64,000 nt of DNA from Salmonella enterica subsp. arizonae (GCF_008692845.1 NZ_VXJW01000004.1:1-64000), one strand, 5' to 3'; shown: positions 5,810 through 21,011, counted from the stretch's first letter. The notes: generated from the letters alone by a model not told the origin. Numbers and translations are program-made.

Positions 5810-7327
5810 TTATTTCACCGGACGCATCGCCGGGAACAGAATAACATCGCGAATCGTGTGGCTGTTAGTAAACAGCATCACCATACGGTCGATACCAATA
5901 CCCAGACCTGCTGTCGGCGGCAGACCGTGTTCCAGCGCCGTCACGTAGTCTTCGTCGTAGAACATAGCTTCGTCATCGCCTGCGGCTTTCGCATTAACCT
6001 GATCCTGGAAACGCTGCGCCTGATCTTCCGCGTCGTTCAACTCGCTAAAGCCATTACCGATTTCACGACCGCCGATAAAGAACTCGAAGCGGTCAGTGAT
6101 TTCCGGGTTCACATCATTACGACGCGCCAGCGGAGACACTTCAGCCGGATATTCGGTGATGAAGGTCGGCTGAATCAGATGCGCTTCAGCGACTTCATCA
6201 AAGATCTCGGTGACGATACGGCCCAGACCCCAGCTCTTCTCGACGTGAATGCCGATGCTTTCCGCAATCGCCTTCGCGGAATCGAAGTTGTCCAGATCAG
6301 CCATATCCGTTTCCGGACGGTATTTCTTGATCGCTTCACGCATGGTCAGTTTTTCGAACGGCTTGCCGAAGTCAAACACTTCATCGCCGTATGGAACCTG
6401 GGTATTACCCAGAACATCCTGCGCCAGCGTGCGGAACAGAGACTCGGTCAGCTCGATCAGGTCTTTGTAGTCCGCATACGCCATGTAGAGTTCCATCATG
6501 GTGAACTCAGGGTTGTGGCGCACGGAGATGCCTTCGTTACGGAAGTTACGGTTGATTTCGAACACGCGTTCGAAACCGCCAACCACCAGACGCTTGAGAT
6601 ACAGTTCCGGCGCGATACGCAGGTACATGTCCAGATCCAACGCGTTGTGATGGGTGATAAACGGGCGCGCTGACGCACCGCCAGGGATCACTTGCATCAT
6701 CGGGGTTTCGACTTCCATAAAGCCGCGAGCAACCATGAACTGGCGAATGCCGGCCAGGATCTTCGAACGGGTTTTGAACGTGTTACGGGATTCATCGTTA
6801 GAGATGAGATCCAGATAACGCTGGCGATAGCGCGCTTCCTGGTCCTGCAGGCCGTGGAATTTATCCGGCAACGGACGCAGCGCTTTAGTCAGCAGGCGCA
6901 GTTCCGAGCAGTGGATAGACAGCTCGCCGGTTTTGGTTTTGAACAGCTTACCTTTTGCGCCGAGGATATCGCCAAGATCCCACTTCTTGAACTGCTCGTT
7001 GTAAACGCCTTCCGGCAGATCATCGCGCGCCACATACAGTTGGATGCGGCCGCCTACGTCTTGCAGGGTAACAAAAGAGGCTTTACCCATAATACGGCGA
7101 GTCATCATACGGCCCGCGACAGACACTTCAATGTTCAGCGCTTCCAGTTCTTCAGCTTCTTTCGCGTCAAACTCTGCGTGCAGTTGGTCTGAGGTACGGT
7201 CACGACGGAAATCGTTCGGGAACGGGATACCCTGCTCACGCAGCGCAGCCAGCTTCTCGCGACGTGCCTTCATTTCATTGTTAAGATCGACTACCTCGTC
7301 AGCGCCCTGTGCGTTTTGTTCAGACAT
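5810..7327 (-). CDS. lysS: lysyl-tRNA synthetase, class II
   Basis: The 505-residue cytosolic enzyme charges tRNA-Lys. An N-terminal OB-fold anticodon-binding domain (about 65-150) precedes the class II catalytic core. Motif 2 is visible as NRNFRNEG near residue 265 and motif 3 as [11 protein letters not shown] near the C terminus. Length is that of E. coli LysS/LysU. Its linkage to prfB, whose stop lies nine bases before the lysS start, identifies it as lysS rather than the inducible paralogue lysU, which in E. coli sits beside cadA. Confidence 0.97.
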   Translation of the reverse strand: MSEQNAQGADEVVDLNNEMKARREKLAALREQGIPFPNDFRRDRTSDQLHAEFDAKEAEELEALNIEVSVAGRMMTRRIMGKASFVTLQDVGGRIQLYVARDDLPEGVYNEQFKKWDLGDILGAKGKLFKTKTGELSIHCSELRLLTKALRPLPDKFHGLQDQEARYRQRYLDLISNDESRNTFKTRSKILAGIRQFMVARGFMEVETPMMQVIPGGASARPFITHHNALDLDMYLRIAPELYLKRLVVGGFERVFEINRNFRNEGISVRHNPEFTMMELYMAYADYKDLIELTESLFRTLAQDVLGNTQVPYGDEVFDFGKPFEKLTMREAIKKYRPETDMADLDNFDSAKAIAESIGIHVEKSWGLGRIVTEIFDEVAEAHLIQPTFITEYPAEVSPLARRNDVNPEITDRFEFFIGGREIGNGFSELNDAEDQAQRFQDQVNAKAAGDDEAMFYDEDYVTALEHGLPPTAGLGIGIDRMVMLFTNSHTIRDVILFPAMRPVK

Positions 7328-7336
7328 GTTGATTCC

Positions 7337-8435
7337 TCATAGCCCTGCTTTCAAACTTGCTTCGATAAATTGATCCAGACTACCGTCCAGTACCGCCTGT
7401 GTATTGCGGGTTTCCACCCCAGTACGCAGGTCTTTAATGCGGGAATCGTCCAGGACATAGGAACGAATCTGGCTTCCCCAGCCGATATCGGACTTGGTGT
7501 CTTCCATCGCCTGTTTTTCAGCGTTCTTTTTCTGCATCTCCAGTTCATAAAGCTTCGCTTTCATCTGCTTCATGGCCTGGTCTTTGTTTTTGTGCTGCGA
7601 ACGGTCGTTCTGGCACTGCGTCACGATCCCGGTTGGAATATGAGTGATACGCACCGCGGATTCTGTACGGTTAACGTGCTGACCGCCTGCGCCGGACGCG
7701 CGATAGACGTCGATACGCAGATCCGCCGGGTTAATTTCGATATCGATATCGTCGTCCACTTCCGGGTAAACAAATGCGGAGCTGAACGAGGTATGGCGGC
7801 GACCGCCGGAGTCGAACGGACTTTTACGCACCAGACGATGTACGCCGGTTTCAGTACGCAGCCAACCGTAGGCATATTCGCCGGAGATTTTAATCGTCGC
7901 GGACTTAATGCCGGCGACTTCACCTTCCGACTCTTCAATAACTTCCGTCTTGAAGCCGCGCGCTTCCGCCCAACGCAGATACATACGCAGCAACATGCTG
8001 GCCCAGTCCTGCGCTTCAGTACCACCGGAACCGGCCTGAATATCGAGATAGCAATCGGCGCTATCGTACTCGCCGGAGAACATCCGACGGAATTCCAGCT
8101 GCGCCAGTTTCTCTTCCAGCGTATTCAGTTCCGCGACGGCTTCGTTAAACGTCTCTTCGTCGTCAGCTTCTACCGCCAGCTCCAGCAGCCCGGAAACGTC
8201 GTCCAGCCCCTGAGTCATTTGATCAAGCGTATCGACGATCGCTTCAAGCGATGAGCGCTCTTTTCCCAGCGCCTGCGCGCGCTCGGGTTCGTTCCAGACA
8301 TCCGGCTGTTCCAGCTCGGCGTTTACTTCTTCCAGACGCTCTTTCTTAGCATCATAGTCAAAGATACCCCCTAAGAACGTTGGTGCGTTCCGTGAGGTCC
8401 TGAATGCGGTTATTCACCGGGTTAATTTCAAACAT
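7337..8435 (-). CDS. prfB: peptide chain release factor 2, programmed +1 frameshift
   Basis: RF2 reads UAA and UGA. Translation starts at 8435 and runs 25 codons in the first frame to CTT-TGA (TGA at 8360-8358). A slip of +1 on CTT lets synthesis continue from 8359 to the stop at 7337, giving 365 residues. The internal Shine-Dalgarno-like AGGGGG (8372-8367) sits just before the slip site, the classic autoregulation by RF2 level. The SPF recognition tripeptide falls at residues 205-207 and GGQ at 250-252. Residue 246 is Ala (YRASGAGGQ), not the Thr that is peculiar to E. coli K-12 RF2. It is co-transcribed with lysS. Confidence 0.98.
8357..8373 (-). promoter_or_regulatory. prfB +1 recoding signal
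   Basis: AGGGGG followed by TAT CTT TGA C on the minus strand. The SD-like element, slippery CTT and the weak stop context UGA-C are the three known parts of the RF2 frameshift site. Confidence 0.95.
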
Positions 8436-8538
8436 GGCTGATTTCTTTTATTTGACTTGTCAAAATGCGGTTATAAGGGCGAAATATTAGCGGATTTCGC
8501 CCCTTAATTACAGCGAAAGTGTTGTTAAATCGCCCCGT

Positions 8539-10272
8539 TCATAGCGGCCAAATATCATCGATAATAATCTGTAAACTACGGTTGCCGCGAAACTCGTTAA
8601 TGTCCAGTTTATAAGCCAGTTCTACCTCCCGCACGCCGTTATCCGGCCAGCAGGTAGTATCAATATTAAATGCGATGCCATCCAACAGCGGGCCGCCGCC
8701 GACGGGCTCCACCATCACCTTGAGGTGACGCTCGCCCACCAGGCGCTGTTGTAGCAGACGGAAACGGCCATCGAATAGCGGCTCCGGGAACATTTGCCCC
8801 CATGGTCCGGCATCCCGTAACAGTTGCGCCACTTCCATAGACATCTCCGCCGCGCTTAATGGACCATCGGAGATCACCTCGCCTTGCAACAGGGCAGGAT
8901 CGAGCCATTCCGTCACCAGCTCGCCAAAACGTTGCTGGAACTGCTCGAATTTATGCTCTTCCAGCGACAATCCCGCCGCCATCGCATGGCCGCCGAACTT
9001 GATCATCAGATCAGGGTAAAGCGTATCCAGCCGTTCCAGCGCATCGCGCATATGCACCCCCTGAATCGATCGGCCTGAGCCTTTCAGCGTGCCGTCGCCC
9101 GCAGGCGCAAAGGCGATTACCGGGCGGTGAAAACGCTCTTTAATGCGCGACGCCAGAATTCCGACCACGCCCTGATGCCATTCAGGATGATACATCGCCA
9201 GACCGCCCGGAAGCGTTTCACTACTGCGCTCAAGCTTTTCGCACAGGATAAGCGCTTCCGCCTGCATCCCCTGCTCTATTTCTTTGCGCGTTTGGTTAAG
9301 CGCATCCAGCTCGCTGGCCAGAACACGCGCTTCGCCGAGGTTGTCGCACAGCAGTAACGCCACGCCGACGGACATATCATCCAGTCTGCCGGCGGCATTC
9401 AAACGCGGCCCCAACGCAAAGCCTAAATCACTGGCGGCAAGCCGTTGCGGATCGCGATTCGCTATCTCCAGCAACGCTTTGATTCCCGGTCGGCACTTCC
9501 CGGCACGAATACGACTTAGCCCTTGCCAGGTCAGGATGCGATTGTTGGCATCCAGCGGCACAACGTCCGCTACCGTTCCCAACGCCACTAAATCCAGCAG
9601 TTCCGCCAGATTTGGCGGCGCGATGCCGCGCTCGTCGAACCATCCTTTGTCGCGCAAAAATGTCCGCAACGCCAGCATCAGGTAAAACGCCACACCGACG
9701 CCCGCTAGCGCCTTAGAAGGAAATTCGCAGTCGCGCAGATTTGGATTAATAATCGCTTCGGCATCCGGCAACGTGTCGCCAGGTAAGTGGTGATCGGTCA
9801 CGATCACCGGAATCCCCAGCGTCTTTGCATGCGCTACGCCTGCATGGGATGAGATGCCGTTGTCTACTGTGATAATAAGCTGCGCGCCGCGCGCCTTCGC
9901 CTGATCGACCACTTCCGGGCTTAAACCGTAGCCATCTTCAAAGCGATTAGGCACCAGATAACTGATGTTGTCACATCCCAACGCACGCATTCCCAACACG
10001 CTTAGTGCGGTACTGGTCGCGCCGTCGGCGTCAAAATCGCCGACAACAATAATGCGAATACCTTCGCGGAAGGCGTTGTAGAGGATCTCCACCGCGTTAT
10101 CAATACCGCTAAGCTGCTGCCAGGGCAGCATCCCTTTCACGCTGCGCTCCAGTTCGCGGGCGCTGCGAACGCCCCGGCTGGCATATAAACGTCGCAGTAA
10201 TGGAGGAAGATCGACGGGTAGATCCGCCGTCTCATCAGCCTCGCGCCGACGAAGTTGTCTCTGTTGTTTCAC
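8539..10272 (-). CDS. recJ: single-strand-specific 5'-3' exonuclease
   Basis: RecJ degrades 5' single-stranded DNA in RecFOR recombination, mismatch repair and base-excision repair. The 577-residue protein shows the DHH-family metal sites: VVGDFDADGATS near residue 80, VTVDN/ITVDNGI near 136, and VTDHHLPG near 160. The DHHA1 part carries GGHAMAAG near 425. Length equals E. coli RecJ. It lies five bases downstream of dsbC in the same orientation, as in E. coli, and upstream of prfB, forming a dsbC-recJ-prfB-lysS series. Confidence 0.97.
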   Translation of the reverse strand: MKQQRQLRRREADETADLPVDLPPLLRRLYASRGVRSARELERSVKGMLPWQQLSGIDNAVEILYNAFREGIRIIVVGDFDADGATSTALSVLGMRALGCDNISYLVPNRFEDGYGLSPEVVDQAKARGAQLIITVDNGISSHAGVAHAKTLGIPVIVTDHHLPGDTLPDAEAIINPNLRDCEFPSKALAGVGVAFYLMLALRTFLRDKGWFDERGIAPPNLAELLDLVALGTVADVVPLDANNRILTWQGLSRIRAGKCRPGIKALLEIANRDPQRLAASDLGFALGPRLNAAGRLDDMSVGVALLLCDNLGEARVLASELDALNQTRKEIEQGMQAEALILCEKLERSSETLPGGLAMYHPEWHQGVVGILASRIKERFHRPVIAFAPAGDGTLKGSGRSIQGVHMRDALERLDTLYPDLMIKFGGHAMAAGLSLEEHKFEQFQQRFGELVTEWLDPALLQGEVISDGPLSAAEMSMEVAQLLRDAGPWGQMFPEPLFDGRFRLLQQRLVGERHLKVMVEPVGGGPLLDGIAFNIDTTCWPDNGVREVELAYKLDINEFRGNRSLQIIIDDIWPL

Positions 10273-10277
10273 GCGTA

Positions 10278-10991
10278 TTATTTACCACTGGTCTGTTTTT
10301 GATGCTCATCAAGAAACGCTTTCATCTCTTTCGGTCCCTGATAACCAGGCACCACATAGCCGTTACTCAATATAATGGCTGGCGTACCGCTAACGCCCAA
10401 CTGCACGCCCAACGCATAATGATCAGCAATGTTCACATCACAGCTTGCCGGTTTCACGCCCTTACCTGCCATCGCATCATCAAACGCTTTGTTTTTGTCT
10501 TTGGCGCACCAGATAGATTTCATATCCTGCTCTGCCTGGCTTTCCAGCCCCTGGCGCGGGAAGGCCAGATAACGTACCGTGATCCCCAGCGCGTTATAAT
10601 CTTTCATCTCTTCATGTAGCTTATGACAATAGCCGCAGGTGATATCGGTAAAAACAGTAATGACATGTTTCTCATCCGGCGCTTTATAGACGATCATCTC
10701 TTTTTCCTGCGCATTCAGTTGGCTCATCAACAATTTATTCGTCACGTTTACCGGATGTGTGCCGCTCACGTCATACATCGGCCCCTGAATAATATGTTTG
10801 CCATCGTCAGTGACATACAGGACGCCGCTGTTAGTGAGGACGGTTTTCATGCCAGCCACTGGCGATGCTTGAATTTCCGTGCTTTGAACGCCCAGCTTAG
10901 CCAGCGACTGACGGATAGCCGCATCATCCGCATGGGCCATTCCTGAAAACGCCGCCGCCAATAAGGTGAACATCATAAAACGCTTTTTCAT
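10278..10991 (-). CDS. dsbC: periplasmic disulfide isomerase
   Basis: DsbC reshuffles wrong disulfides in periplasmic proteins and is kept reduced by DsbD. The 237-residue precursor has a Sec signal (MKKRFMMFTLLAAAFSGMAHA) with cleavage after about residue 21. An N-terminal dimerisation domain and a thioredoxin fold follow, the latter with the active site CGYC in FTDITCGYCHKL. The structural cysteine pair WCAKDKN/PASCDVN and the cis-Pro loop GVSGTPAI are both present. xerD lies 23 bases upstream in the same orientation. Confidence 0.97.
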   Translation of the reverse strand: MKKRFMMFTLLAAAFSGMAHADDAAIRQSLAKLGVQSTEIQASPVAGMKTVLTNSGVLYVTDDGKHIIQGPMYDVSGTHPVNVTNKLLMSQLNAQEKEMIVYKAPDEKHVITVFTDITCGYCHKLHEEMKDYNALGITVRYLAFPRQGLESQAEQDMKSIWCAKDKNKAFDDAMAGKGVKPASCDVNIADHYALGVQLGVSGTPAIILSNGYVVPGYQGPKEMKAFLDEHQKQTSGK

Positions 10992-11014
10992 AAACTATCC
11001 TTTCCTGTCAGCAC

Positions 11015-11911
11015 TCATGCCCGCGGGTGGTGCTGTTGATGAAGTTGACGCAAACGCTCCGTTGCGACATGGGTATAAATTTGTGTCGTCGAAAGATCGC
11101 TATGCCCGAGTAGCATCTGTACGACACGTAAGTCGGCGCCGTGATTCAGCAAATGCGTGGCGAAAGCGTGACGTAAAACGTGGGGCGATAGTTTTTCGCT
11201 ATCAATTCCAGCCAGCACCGCATAATGTTTAATACGGTGCCAGAAGGTCTGCCGTGTCATCTGCTGCGCACGCTGGCTGGGGAACAATACGTCAATCGAT
11301 ACGCCATTAAGTAACCAGGGACGCCCATGCTCCAGATACGTCTCCAGCCAATACACCGCCTCTTCGCCTAACGGCACCAGCCGCTCTTTATTGCCTTTAC
11401 CGATAACCCGCACAACGCCCTGCCGCAGACTGATATCGCTCATTGTCAGCCCCACCAGCTCCGACACGCGCAGTCCGGTGGCGTACAACACTTCCAGCAT
11501 GGCTTTATCACGCAACTCCAAAGGTTGCTCAATAAGCGGTGCCTGCAAAAGCCGTTCAACCTGCGCTTCGCTAAGATCTTTCGGTAAACGCTGCGGAAGC
11601 TTAGGCGAGGCCAACTGCGCGCTCGGATCATCCTCACGATACTTTTCACGATACAGATGCTGGAAAAAACGCCGCATAGCGCTTAACAGGCGCGCGGAGC
11701 TGGTCGCTTTGTATCCGCCCTCGACCCGTTCAGCCAGCAGCGTTTGTAAATCATCAGCCTGCGCCGTCGCAAGCGTTTTTCCACGATGGCGCAACCACGC
11801 GACGACCATCGATAAATCGCGACGATACGCGCTTAATGTATTTTCCGCCAGATTTCGTTCCAGCCACAGGGCATCCAGAAACTGCTCAATACGCGCTAAA
11901 TCCTGTTCCAC
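11015..11911 (-). CDS. xerD: site-specific tyrosine recombinase for chromosome dimer resolution
   Basis: XerD works with XerC at dif, under FtsK control, and on plasmid cer/psi sites. The 298-residue protein has the N-terminal SAM-like core-binding domain (1-105) and the catalytic domain with Arg in ATGLRVSEL, Lys in GKGNKERLVP, HVLRHAFATH (His and Arg), LLGHSDLSTTQIYTHV (His and the nucleophile Tyr). All six catalytic residues are present, unlike in the small recombinase at 645-1223. It heads the xerD-dsbC-recJ series. Confidence 0.97.
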   Translation of the reverse strand: MEQDLARIEQFLDALWLERNLAENTLSAYRRDLSMVVAWLRHRGKTLATAQADDLQTLLAERVEGGYKATSSARLLSAMRRFFQHLYREKYREDDPSAQLASPKLPQRLPKDLSEAQVERLLQAPLIEQPLELRDKAMLEVLYATGLRVSELVGLTMSDISLRQGVVRVIGKGNKERLVPLGEEAVYWLETYLEHGRPWLLNGVSIDVLFPSQRAQQMTRQTFWHRIKHYAVLAGIDSEKLSPHVLRHAFATHLLNHGADLRVVQMLLGHSDLSTTQIYTHVATERLRQLHQQHHPRA

Positions 11912-12023
11912 TCGCGCCCCCTACTTCATGCTTACTTTTGGTGCATTATGCCTCATTGTGCCGTGAATGCAGCGATTCTGTTACACTACCCGCAACGCTA
12001 TAGCAGAATCGAGATGTAACGTA

Positions 12024-12545
12024 ATGAACATGGGTCTTTTTTACGGTTCCAGCACGTGCTACACCGAGATGGCCGCAGAGAAAATTCGCGATATTCTCGG
12101 CCCGGAGCTGGTGACATTACATAACCTCAAGGATGACGCCCCCGCTCTAATGGAGCAGTACGATATGCTCATTTTAGGCATCCCGACCTGGGATTTTGGC
12201 GAAATTCAGGAGGACTGGGAAGCCGTCTGGGATCAATTAGACGATCTCAATCTGGAAGGCAAAATCGTTGCGCTGTATGGTATGGGCGACCAGCTCGGCT
12301 ACGGCGAGTGGTTCCTGGATGCGCTGGGCATGTTGCATGACAAACTTGCCCTAAAAGGCGTTAAATTTGTCGGCTACTGGCCCACCGAAGGCTACGAATT
12401 TACCAGCAATAAACCTGTCATTGCGGATGGACAACTGTTTGTCGGCCTGGCGCTGGATGAAACGAACCAGTACGATCTCAGCGATGAGCGTATACAGGCC
12501 TGGTGCGAACAGATTCTCAACGAAATAGCTGAATACTACGCCTGA
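12024..12545 (+). CDS. fldB: flavodoxin 2
   Basis: The 173-residue FMN protein is a low-potential electron carrier, in E. coli a SoxRS-induced companion of FldA. The phosphate-binding loop appears as [12 protein letters not shown] at the N terminus, and the FMN-flanking loops as GIPTWDFGE and [14 protein letters not shown] choose the ATG at 12024 (MNMGLFYG), which gives the length of E. coli FldB; earlier in-frame codons add residues unlike a flavodoxin. It is divergent from xerD with about 110 bases between the starts, where the promoters must lie. Confidence 0.95.
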   Translation: MNMGLFYGSSTCYTEMAAEKIRDILGPELVTLHNLKDDAPALMEQYDMLILGIPTWDFGEIQEDWEAVWDQLDDLNLEGKIVALYGMGDQLGYGEWFLDALGMLHDKLALKGVKFVGYWPTEGYEFTSNKPVIADGQLFVGLALDETNQYDLSDERIQAWCEQILNEIAEYYA

Positions 12546-12603
12546 AACCTTATCCACTACGCTTGCCTCTCGACGGAACCGGTTTTGCGCCGTTCCGTCA
12601 GTG

Positions 12604-13291
<688 letters not shown>

Positions 13292-13474
13292 CTATTGTAA
13301 CGTGTTTTTGGCGTTGTTTTACGGGAATCTCAGTAATCTGGACCGTGATCGCGAAATAAAAAGTAGGGAATCAATATGTTCACCTATTTTGGATACCGCC
13401 TCGCAAAACGATCAATCCGCCCGCAATAGGCTATTTAAAGCGCTTGCAATGGGCTATGGCTCTTTTAACATTAA

Positions 13475-14488
<1,014 letters not shown>

Positions 14489-14501
14489 TAGCGCGTTAAA
14501 A

Positions 14502-14572
14502 CCGGATCCCCTGATGGCGCAGCATTTATCCGGCCTGCAAGAATCTGTTCTTGTAGGCCGGATAAAGCGCTT
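14502..14572. repeat. REP/BIME with long hairpin
   Basis: ATCCGGCCTGCAAGAA and its near-perfect inverse around loop TCTG form an approximately 19-bp hairpin (14525-14566) between the convergent ygfZ and yqfA genes. It may also serve as a bidirectional terminator. Confidence 0.75.
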
Positions 14573-14589
14573 GTACCGGCACTAGGCAA

Positions 14590-15252
<663 letters not shown>

Positions 15253-15411
15253 TTACTCCGGAGAAACGTTCATAGTGATGAACTGCGCCTCTAGCGTAAC
15301 TGAGAATGGTTCCAGTGAACACCTGTTAGCTAAAATAAACTCATAAAATTAAATTACACTTATTATTCAAAACGTTAAACAAAAAATTCAGCTAAAAAAT
15401 GTTCATTCTTA

Positions 15412-15819
<408 letters not shown>

Positions 15820-15868
15820 TTAAATGCTATTTGGTGCAGAATGAATGATAACAGACCAGATAAATTGA

Positions 15869-17314
<1,446 letters not shown>

Positions 17315-17320
17315 AAAATA

Positions 17321-17412
17321 GCCGGATGGCAGCGAAAACGCCTTATCCGGCCTACAAAATCGCACTATCAGGCCGAAAGGCCGGGTGGCGACTACGCCTT
17401 ACCCGGTCTACA
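17321..17412. repeat. REP/BIME cluster
   Basis: GCCGGATGGC, the inverse TTATCCGGCCTAC, then AGGCCGAAAGGCC and GGGTGGCG with ACCCGGTCTAC form at least two paired units between bglA and gcvP, which converge here. Confidence 0.75.
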
Positions 17413-17435
17413 GAACTTTGCTACAGCGGTCGTAA

Positions 17436-20309
17436 TTACTGGTATTCGCTCATCGGCACGCAGGAGCAGAACAGATTACGGTCACCGTACACATCATCAA
17501 GGCGTTTCACGGTCGGCCAGTACTTGTTCGCCACGCCCGCAGGGAAGACGGCAACCTCACGGCTGTAACTGTGATTCCACTCCGCCGCCAGCTCATTTTG
17601 CGTGTGCGGCGCATTCACCAGCGGGTTATCTTCCAGCGGCCACTCACCGGCTTTCACGCGTTCGATTTCCGCGCGAATCGCCAGCATCGCATTGATAAAG
17701 CGATCCAACTCCGCCTTACCTTCAGATTCCGTCGGCTCTACCATCAGCGTACCCGCGACCGGGAAGGACATGGTTGGCGCATGGAAACCGTAATCGATTA
17801 AGCGCTTGGCAATATCCAGCTCGCTAATGCCAGTTTCCTCTTTCAGCGGACGAATATCGAGAATACATTCGTGCGCCACGCGTCCATCGCGACCGGTATA
17901 CAGTATCGGGTACGCATCTTTCAGGCGACTGGCGATATAGTTGGCGTTCAGAATCGCCACCTGGCTCGCCTGTTTTAACCCCTCCGCGCCCATCATGCGG
18001 ATGTACATCCAGCTAATCGGCAGAATGGAGGCGCTGCCGAACGGCGCCGCAGACACTGCGCCCTGCCGAGTCAGCATCCCTTCAATTTGCACCACGCTGT
18101 GACCCGGCACAAACGGCGCCAGATGCGCTTTAACGCCGATCGGTCCCATCCCCGGACCGCCGCCGCCGTGCGGAATACAGAAGGTTTTATGCAAATTGAG
18201 GTGCGAAACGTCTGCGCCAATAAAGCCCGGTGAGGTAATGCCGACCTGGGCGTTCATGTTCGCGCCGTCAAGATACACCTGACCACCAAACTGATGAACA
18301 ATGTCACACACGTCACGGATCGTTTCTTCGTACACGCCGTGCGTAGACGGATACGTCACCATGATGCAGGAGAGATTGTTGGCGTGCAGTTCCGCTTTCG
18401 CGCGCAGATCCGCCAGATCGATGTTGCCGTTCTTATCGCACGCTACCACGACCACCTGCATTCCCGCCATATGCGCGGACGCTGGGTTGGTGCCGTGGGC
18501 GGAAGCCGGGATCAGACAAATATCGCGATGTCCTTCGTTACGGCTCTCGTGATAGTGACGAATCGCCAGTAGTCCCGCATATTCCCCCTGCGCGCCGGAA
18601 TTCGGCTGCATACAGACGGCGTCGTATCCGGTCAGCTTCACCAGCCAGTCAGAAAGCTGGCTAATCATTTGCTGATATCCTTCCGCCTGTTCCGGTGGGC
18701 AGAACGGATGCAACTCGGCGAATTCCGGCCAGGTAATAGGGATCATTTCAGCGGCGGCGTTCAGCTTCATGGTGCAGGAACCCAGCGGGATCATCGCCTG
18801 ATTCAGCGCCAGATCTTTACGTTCCAGCGAATGCATATAGCGCATCATCTCGGTTTCGCTGTGGTAACGGTTAAATACCGGATGCGTCAGAACCGCATCG
18901 TCGCGCAGCATACTTTGCTGAATAGAGCGACTGTCAAGCGCCACGTCTTTATCCAGCGTTTCAATATTCAGGCCGTGATCATCGCCCAGCAATATCGTAA
19001 ACAGTTGCAGAACATTGTCACGGGTAGTGGTTTCGTCCAGGGTGATGCCCACCGCGTTATGGATGTCGCTGCGCAGGTTAATTTCAGCCGCTTCCGCACG
19101 CGCCAGCACGGCGGCTTTGTCCGCCACCTCCACGCACAGGGTGTCGAAATAATGCGCGTGGCGCAACTTCAGCCCTTTTTGTTGCAGGCCCGCCGCCAGA
19201 ATATCAGTCAGCCGATGGATGCGCTGAGCGATGCGCTTCAATCCAACCGGGCCATGATAAACGGCATACAGGCTGGCGATGTTGGCAAGCAAGACCTGTG
19301 AAGTGCAGATATTAGAGTTCGCTTTCTCGCGACGGATATGCTGCTCGCGCGTCTGCATCGCCATACGCAACGCGGCGTTGCCCGCCGCGTCTTTTGAGAC
19401 GCCAATAATACGGCCCGGCATGGAGCGTTTAAATTCATCGATCGCGGCAAAGAACGCCGCGTGCGGGCCGCCGTAACCCATCGGCACGCCAAAACGTTGC
19501 GCAGAGCCAAAAACAATATCCGCACCCTGTTTACCCGGCGCGGTAAGTAGCACCAACGCCATAAAATCGGCGGCGACGCTGACGATCACTTTACGGGCTT
19601 TGAGTTTGCTAATCAGCGCGCTGTAGTCATGAATTTCGCCCGTGGAGCCCACCTGTTGCAACAACACGCCGAATACGTTCTGATGATCCAGCGCTTTTGC
19701 CGCATCATCGACAATCACGTCAAAGCCAAAGGTTTTGGCGCGGGTGCGGACGACATCCAAAGTTTGCGGATGTACATCAGAAGCGACAAAAAAACGGTTG
19801 GCATTTTTCAGTTTACTGACGCGTTTAGCCATCGCCATCGCTTCAGCGGCGGCAGTCGCTTCATCCAACAGCGAGGCGGAGGCCATGTCCAGTCCAGTCA
19901 GATCCAACGTCACCTGTTGGAAGTTGAGCAGCGCTTCCAGACGCCCCTGAGAGACTTCCGGCTGATAAGGGGTGTAGGCGGTATACCAGCCTGGATTTTC
20001 CAGCATGTTACGCAGGATAACTGGCGGTAACTGCACGGCGGTATAGCCCATGCCAATGTACGACGTGAAGCGCTTGTTACGGCCCACGATGGCTTTTAAT
20101 TCCGCCAGCGCGGCATATTCGGTTGCCGCCTCGCCAACCTGCGGCGGGGTCGCGAGCTGAATGTCTTTCGGCACGATTTGGCCTATCAGCGCGTTTAATG
20201 ACTCGGCGCTTACGGCATTCAGCATCTCTTGCTGCTGCCCTGCGTCTGGTCCAATGTGGCGTTCAATGAAAGCGCCGCTGTTTTCAAGCTGGCTTAACGT
20301 CTGTGTCAT
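17436..20309 (-). CDS. gcvP: glycine dehydrogenase (decarboxylating), P protein
   Basis: The 957-residue PLP enzyme decarboxylates glycine and passes the aminomethyl group to lipoyl-GcvH. The C-terminal half carries the PLP lysine in [18 protein letters not shown] (about residue 706) and the following Gly-rich loop; the N-terminal half is the structurally matching domain found in fused bacterial P proteins. The ATG at 20309 ([14 protein letters not shown]) is the conserved start; the frame extends another 36 codons upstream with no family similarity. It is the last gene of the gcvT-gcvH-gcvP operon, separated from gcvH by an ERIC-like element. Confidence 0.97.
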   Translation of the reverse strand: MTQTLSQLENSGAFIERHIGPDAGQQQEMLNAVSAESLNALIGQIVPKDIQLATPPQVGEAATEYAALAELKAIVGRNKRFTSYIGMGYTAVQLPPVILRNMLENPGWYTAYTPYQPEVSQGRLEALLNFQQVTLDLTGLDMASASLLDEATAAAEAMAMAKRVSKLKNANRFFVASDVHPQTLDVVRTRAKTFGFDVIVDDAAKALDHQNVFGVLLQQVGSTGEIHDYSALISKLKARKVIVSVAADFMALVLLTAPGKQGADIVFGSAQRFGVPMGYGGPHAAFFAAIDEFKRSMPGRIIGVSKDAAGNAALRMAMQTREQHIRREKANSNICTSQVLLANIASLYAVYHGPVGLKRIAQRIHRLTDILAAGLQQKGLKLRHAHYFDTLCVEVADKAAVLARAEAAEINLRSDIHNAVGITLDETTTRDNVLQLFTILLGDDHGLNIETLDKDVALDSRSIQQSMLRDDAVLTHPVFNRYHSETEMMRYMHSLERKDLALNQAMIPLGSCTMKLNAAAEMIPITWPEFAELHPFCPPEQAEGYQQMISQLSDWLVKLTGYDAVCMQPNSGAQGEYAGLLAIRHYHESRNEGHRDICLIPASAHGTNPASAHMAGMQVVVVACDKNGNIDLADLRAKAELHANNLSCIMVTYPSTHGVYEETIRDVCDIVHQFGGQVYLDGANMNAQVGITSPGFIGADVSHLNLHKTFCIPHGGGGPGMGPIGVKAHLAPFVPGHSVVQIEGMLTRQGAVSAAPFGSASILPISWMYIRMMGAEGLKQASQVAILNANYIASRLKDAYPILYTGRDGRVAHECILDIRPLKEETGISELDIAKRLIDYGFHAPTMSFPVAGTLMVEPTESEGKAELDRFINAMLAIRAEIERVKAGEWPLEDNPLVNAPHTQNELAAEWNHSYSREVAVFPAGVANKYWPTVKRLDDVYGDRNLFCSCVPMSEYQ

Positions 20310-20360
20310 GGGCGATGGTTCCTGAAACGTGCAGTGAATCGTATTTGTCAGACTACGTTG

Positions 20361-20388
20361 CCCGGTGGCGCTGGTGCTTACCGGGCCT
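20361..20388. repeat. REP-like palindrome in the gcvH-gcvP gap
   Basis: CCCGGTGGCG and CTTACCGGGCC face each other around a short loop. Confidence 0.5.
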
Positions 20389-20414
20389 GAGCATATAAAA
20401 CGAATACGCAAAAT

Positions 20415-20597
20415 CATTCGCGTTGCAGGAAGGCGACGACGCAGAAAACCCCCAGTCGCTTAAATAAGTAAGGGACTGGGGTGAGCGAAGACAAACCGGC
20501 TACGCCGGTTTGAACAGCGCTTGCGCTGGCCCCGAAGGGGCGAGGCCTCAGGCCGAGTAAAGCCAACGCGCCTGCAACGTGAAGGATGAAGCGTAAT
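20415..20597. repeat. ERIC (IRU) element with an internal insertion
   Basis: Bases 20466-20487 match the ERIC core AAGTAAGTGACTGGGGTGAGCG at 21 of 22 positions. The opposed half around 20447 (CCCCCAGTCGCTTA), and outer arms GTTGCAGGAAGGCG and CAACGCGCCTGCAACGTGAAGGATGA, complete the palindrome. Canonical ERICs are about 127 bases; here about 60-70 extra bases stand after the core, made of small hairpins (ACCGGC-TAC-GCCGGT, GCCCCGAAGGGGC). It lies inside the gcv transcript. Confidence 0.75.
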
Positions 20598-20986
20598 TAC
20601 TCGTCTTCGAGCAGGGCTTCGTAGGCGGTGGCATCCAGCAGGGATTCCAGCTCGCTTTCATTGCTGGCTTTGATTTTGAAGATCCAGCCGTCGGCATACG
20701 GTTCGCTGTTCACCAACTCCGGGGAGTCGCTCAGCGCATCATTTACCGCCACGATCTCGCCGCTTACCGGCGCATAAATGTCGGACGCCGCTTTTACGGA
20801 CTCCGCCACGGCGCAGTCGTCGCCCGCGCTCACGGTTGCGCCGACTTCCGGCAGATCAACGAAAACCATATCGCCCAATAGCTCCTGAGCGTGTTCAGTA
20901 ATACCTACGGTGTAAGTGCCGTCCGCTTCTTTACGCAGCCATTCGTGCTCTTTACTGTATTTCAGTTCTGCGGGTACGTTGCTCAT
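20597..20986 (-). CDS. gcvH: glycine cleavage system H protein
   Basis: The 129-residue lipoyl carrier shuttles the aminomethyl group between GcvP, GcvT and Lpd. The lipoylated Lys lies in [12 protein letters not shown] (about residue 65). The ATG at 20986 is preferred over the TTG one codon earlier, since it matches the E. coli start MSNVPAEL. It begins 25 bases after the gcvT stop. Confidence 0.97.
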   Translation of the reverse strand: MSNVPAELKYSKEHEWLRKEADGTYTVGITEHAQELLGDMVFVDLPEVGATVSAGDDCAVAESVKAASDIYAPVSGEIVAVNDALSDSPELVNSEPYADGWIFKIKASNESELESLLDATAYEALLEDE

Positions 20987-21011
20987 CAATTAATCTCCAA
21001 AAAAGGATGAA

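Noticed and set aside
5777..6673. Long plus-strand open frame of 298 codons opposite lysS
   Set aside because: It is the complement shadow of lysS, has no ribosome site and no family pattern; the minus-strand frame is unambiguous.
7370..8254. Plus-strand open frame of 294 codons opposite prfB
   Set aside because: Shadow of the high-GC third-position bias of prfB; composition rich in Phe/Arg/Gln without family features.
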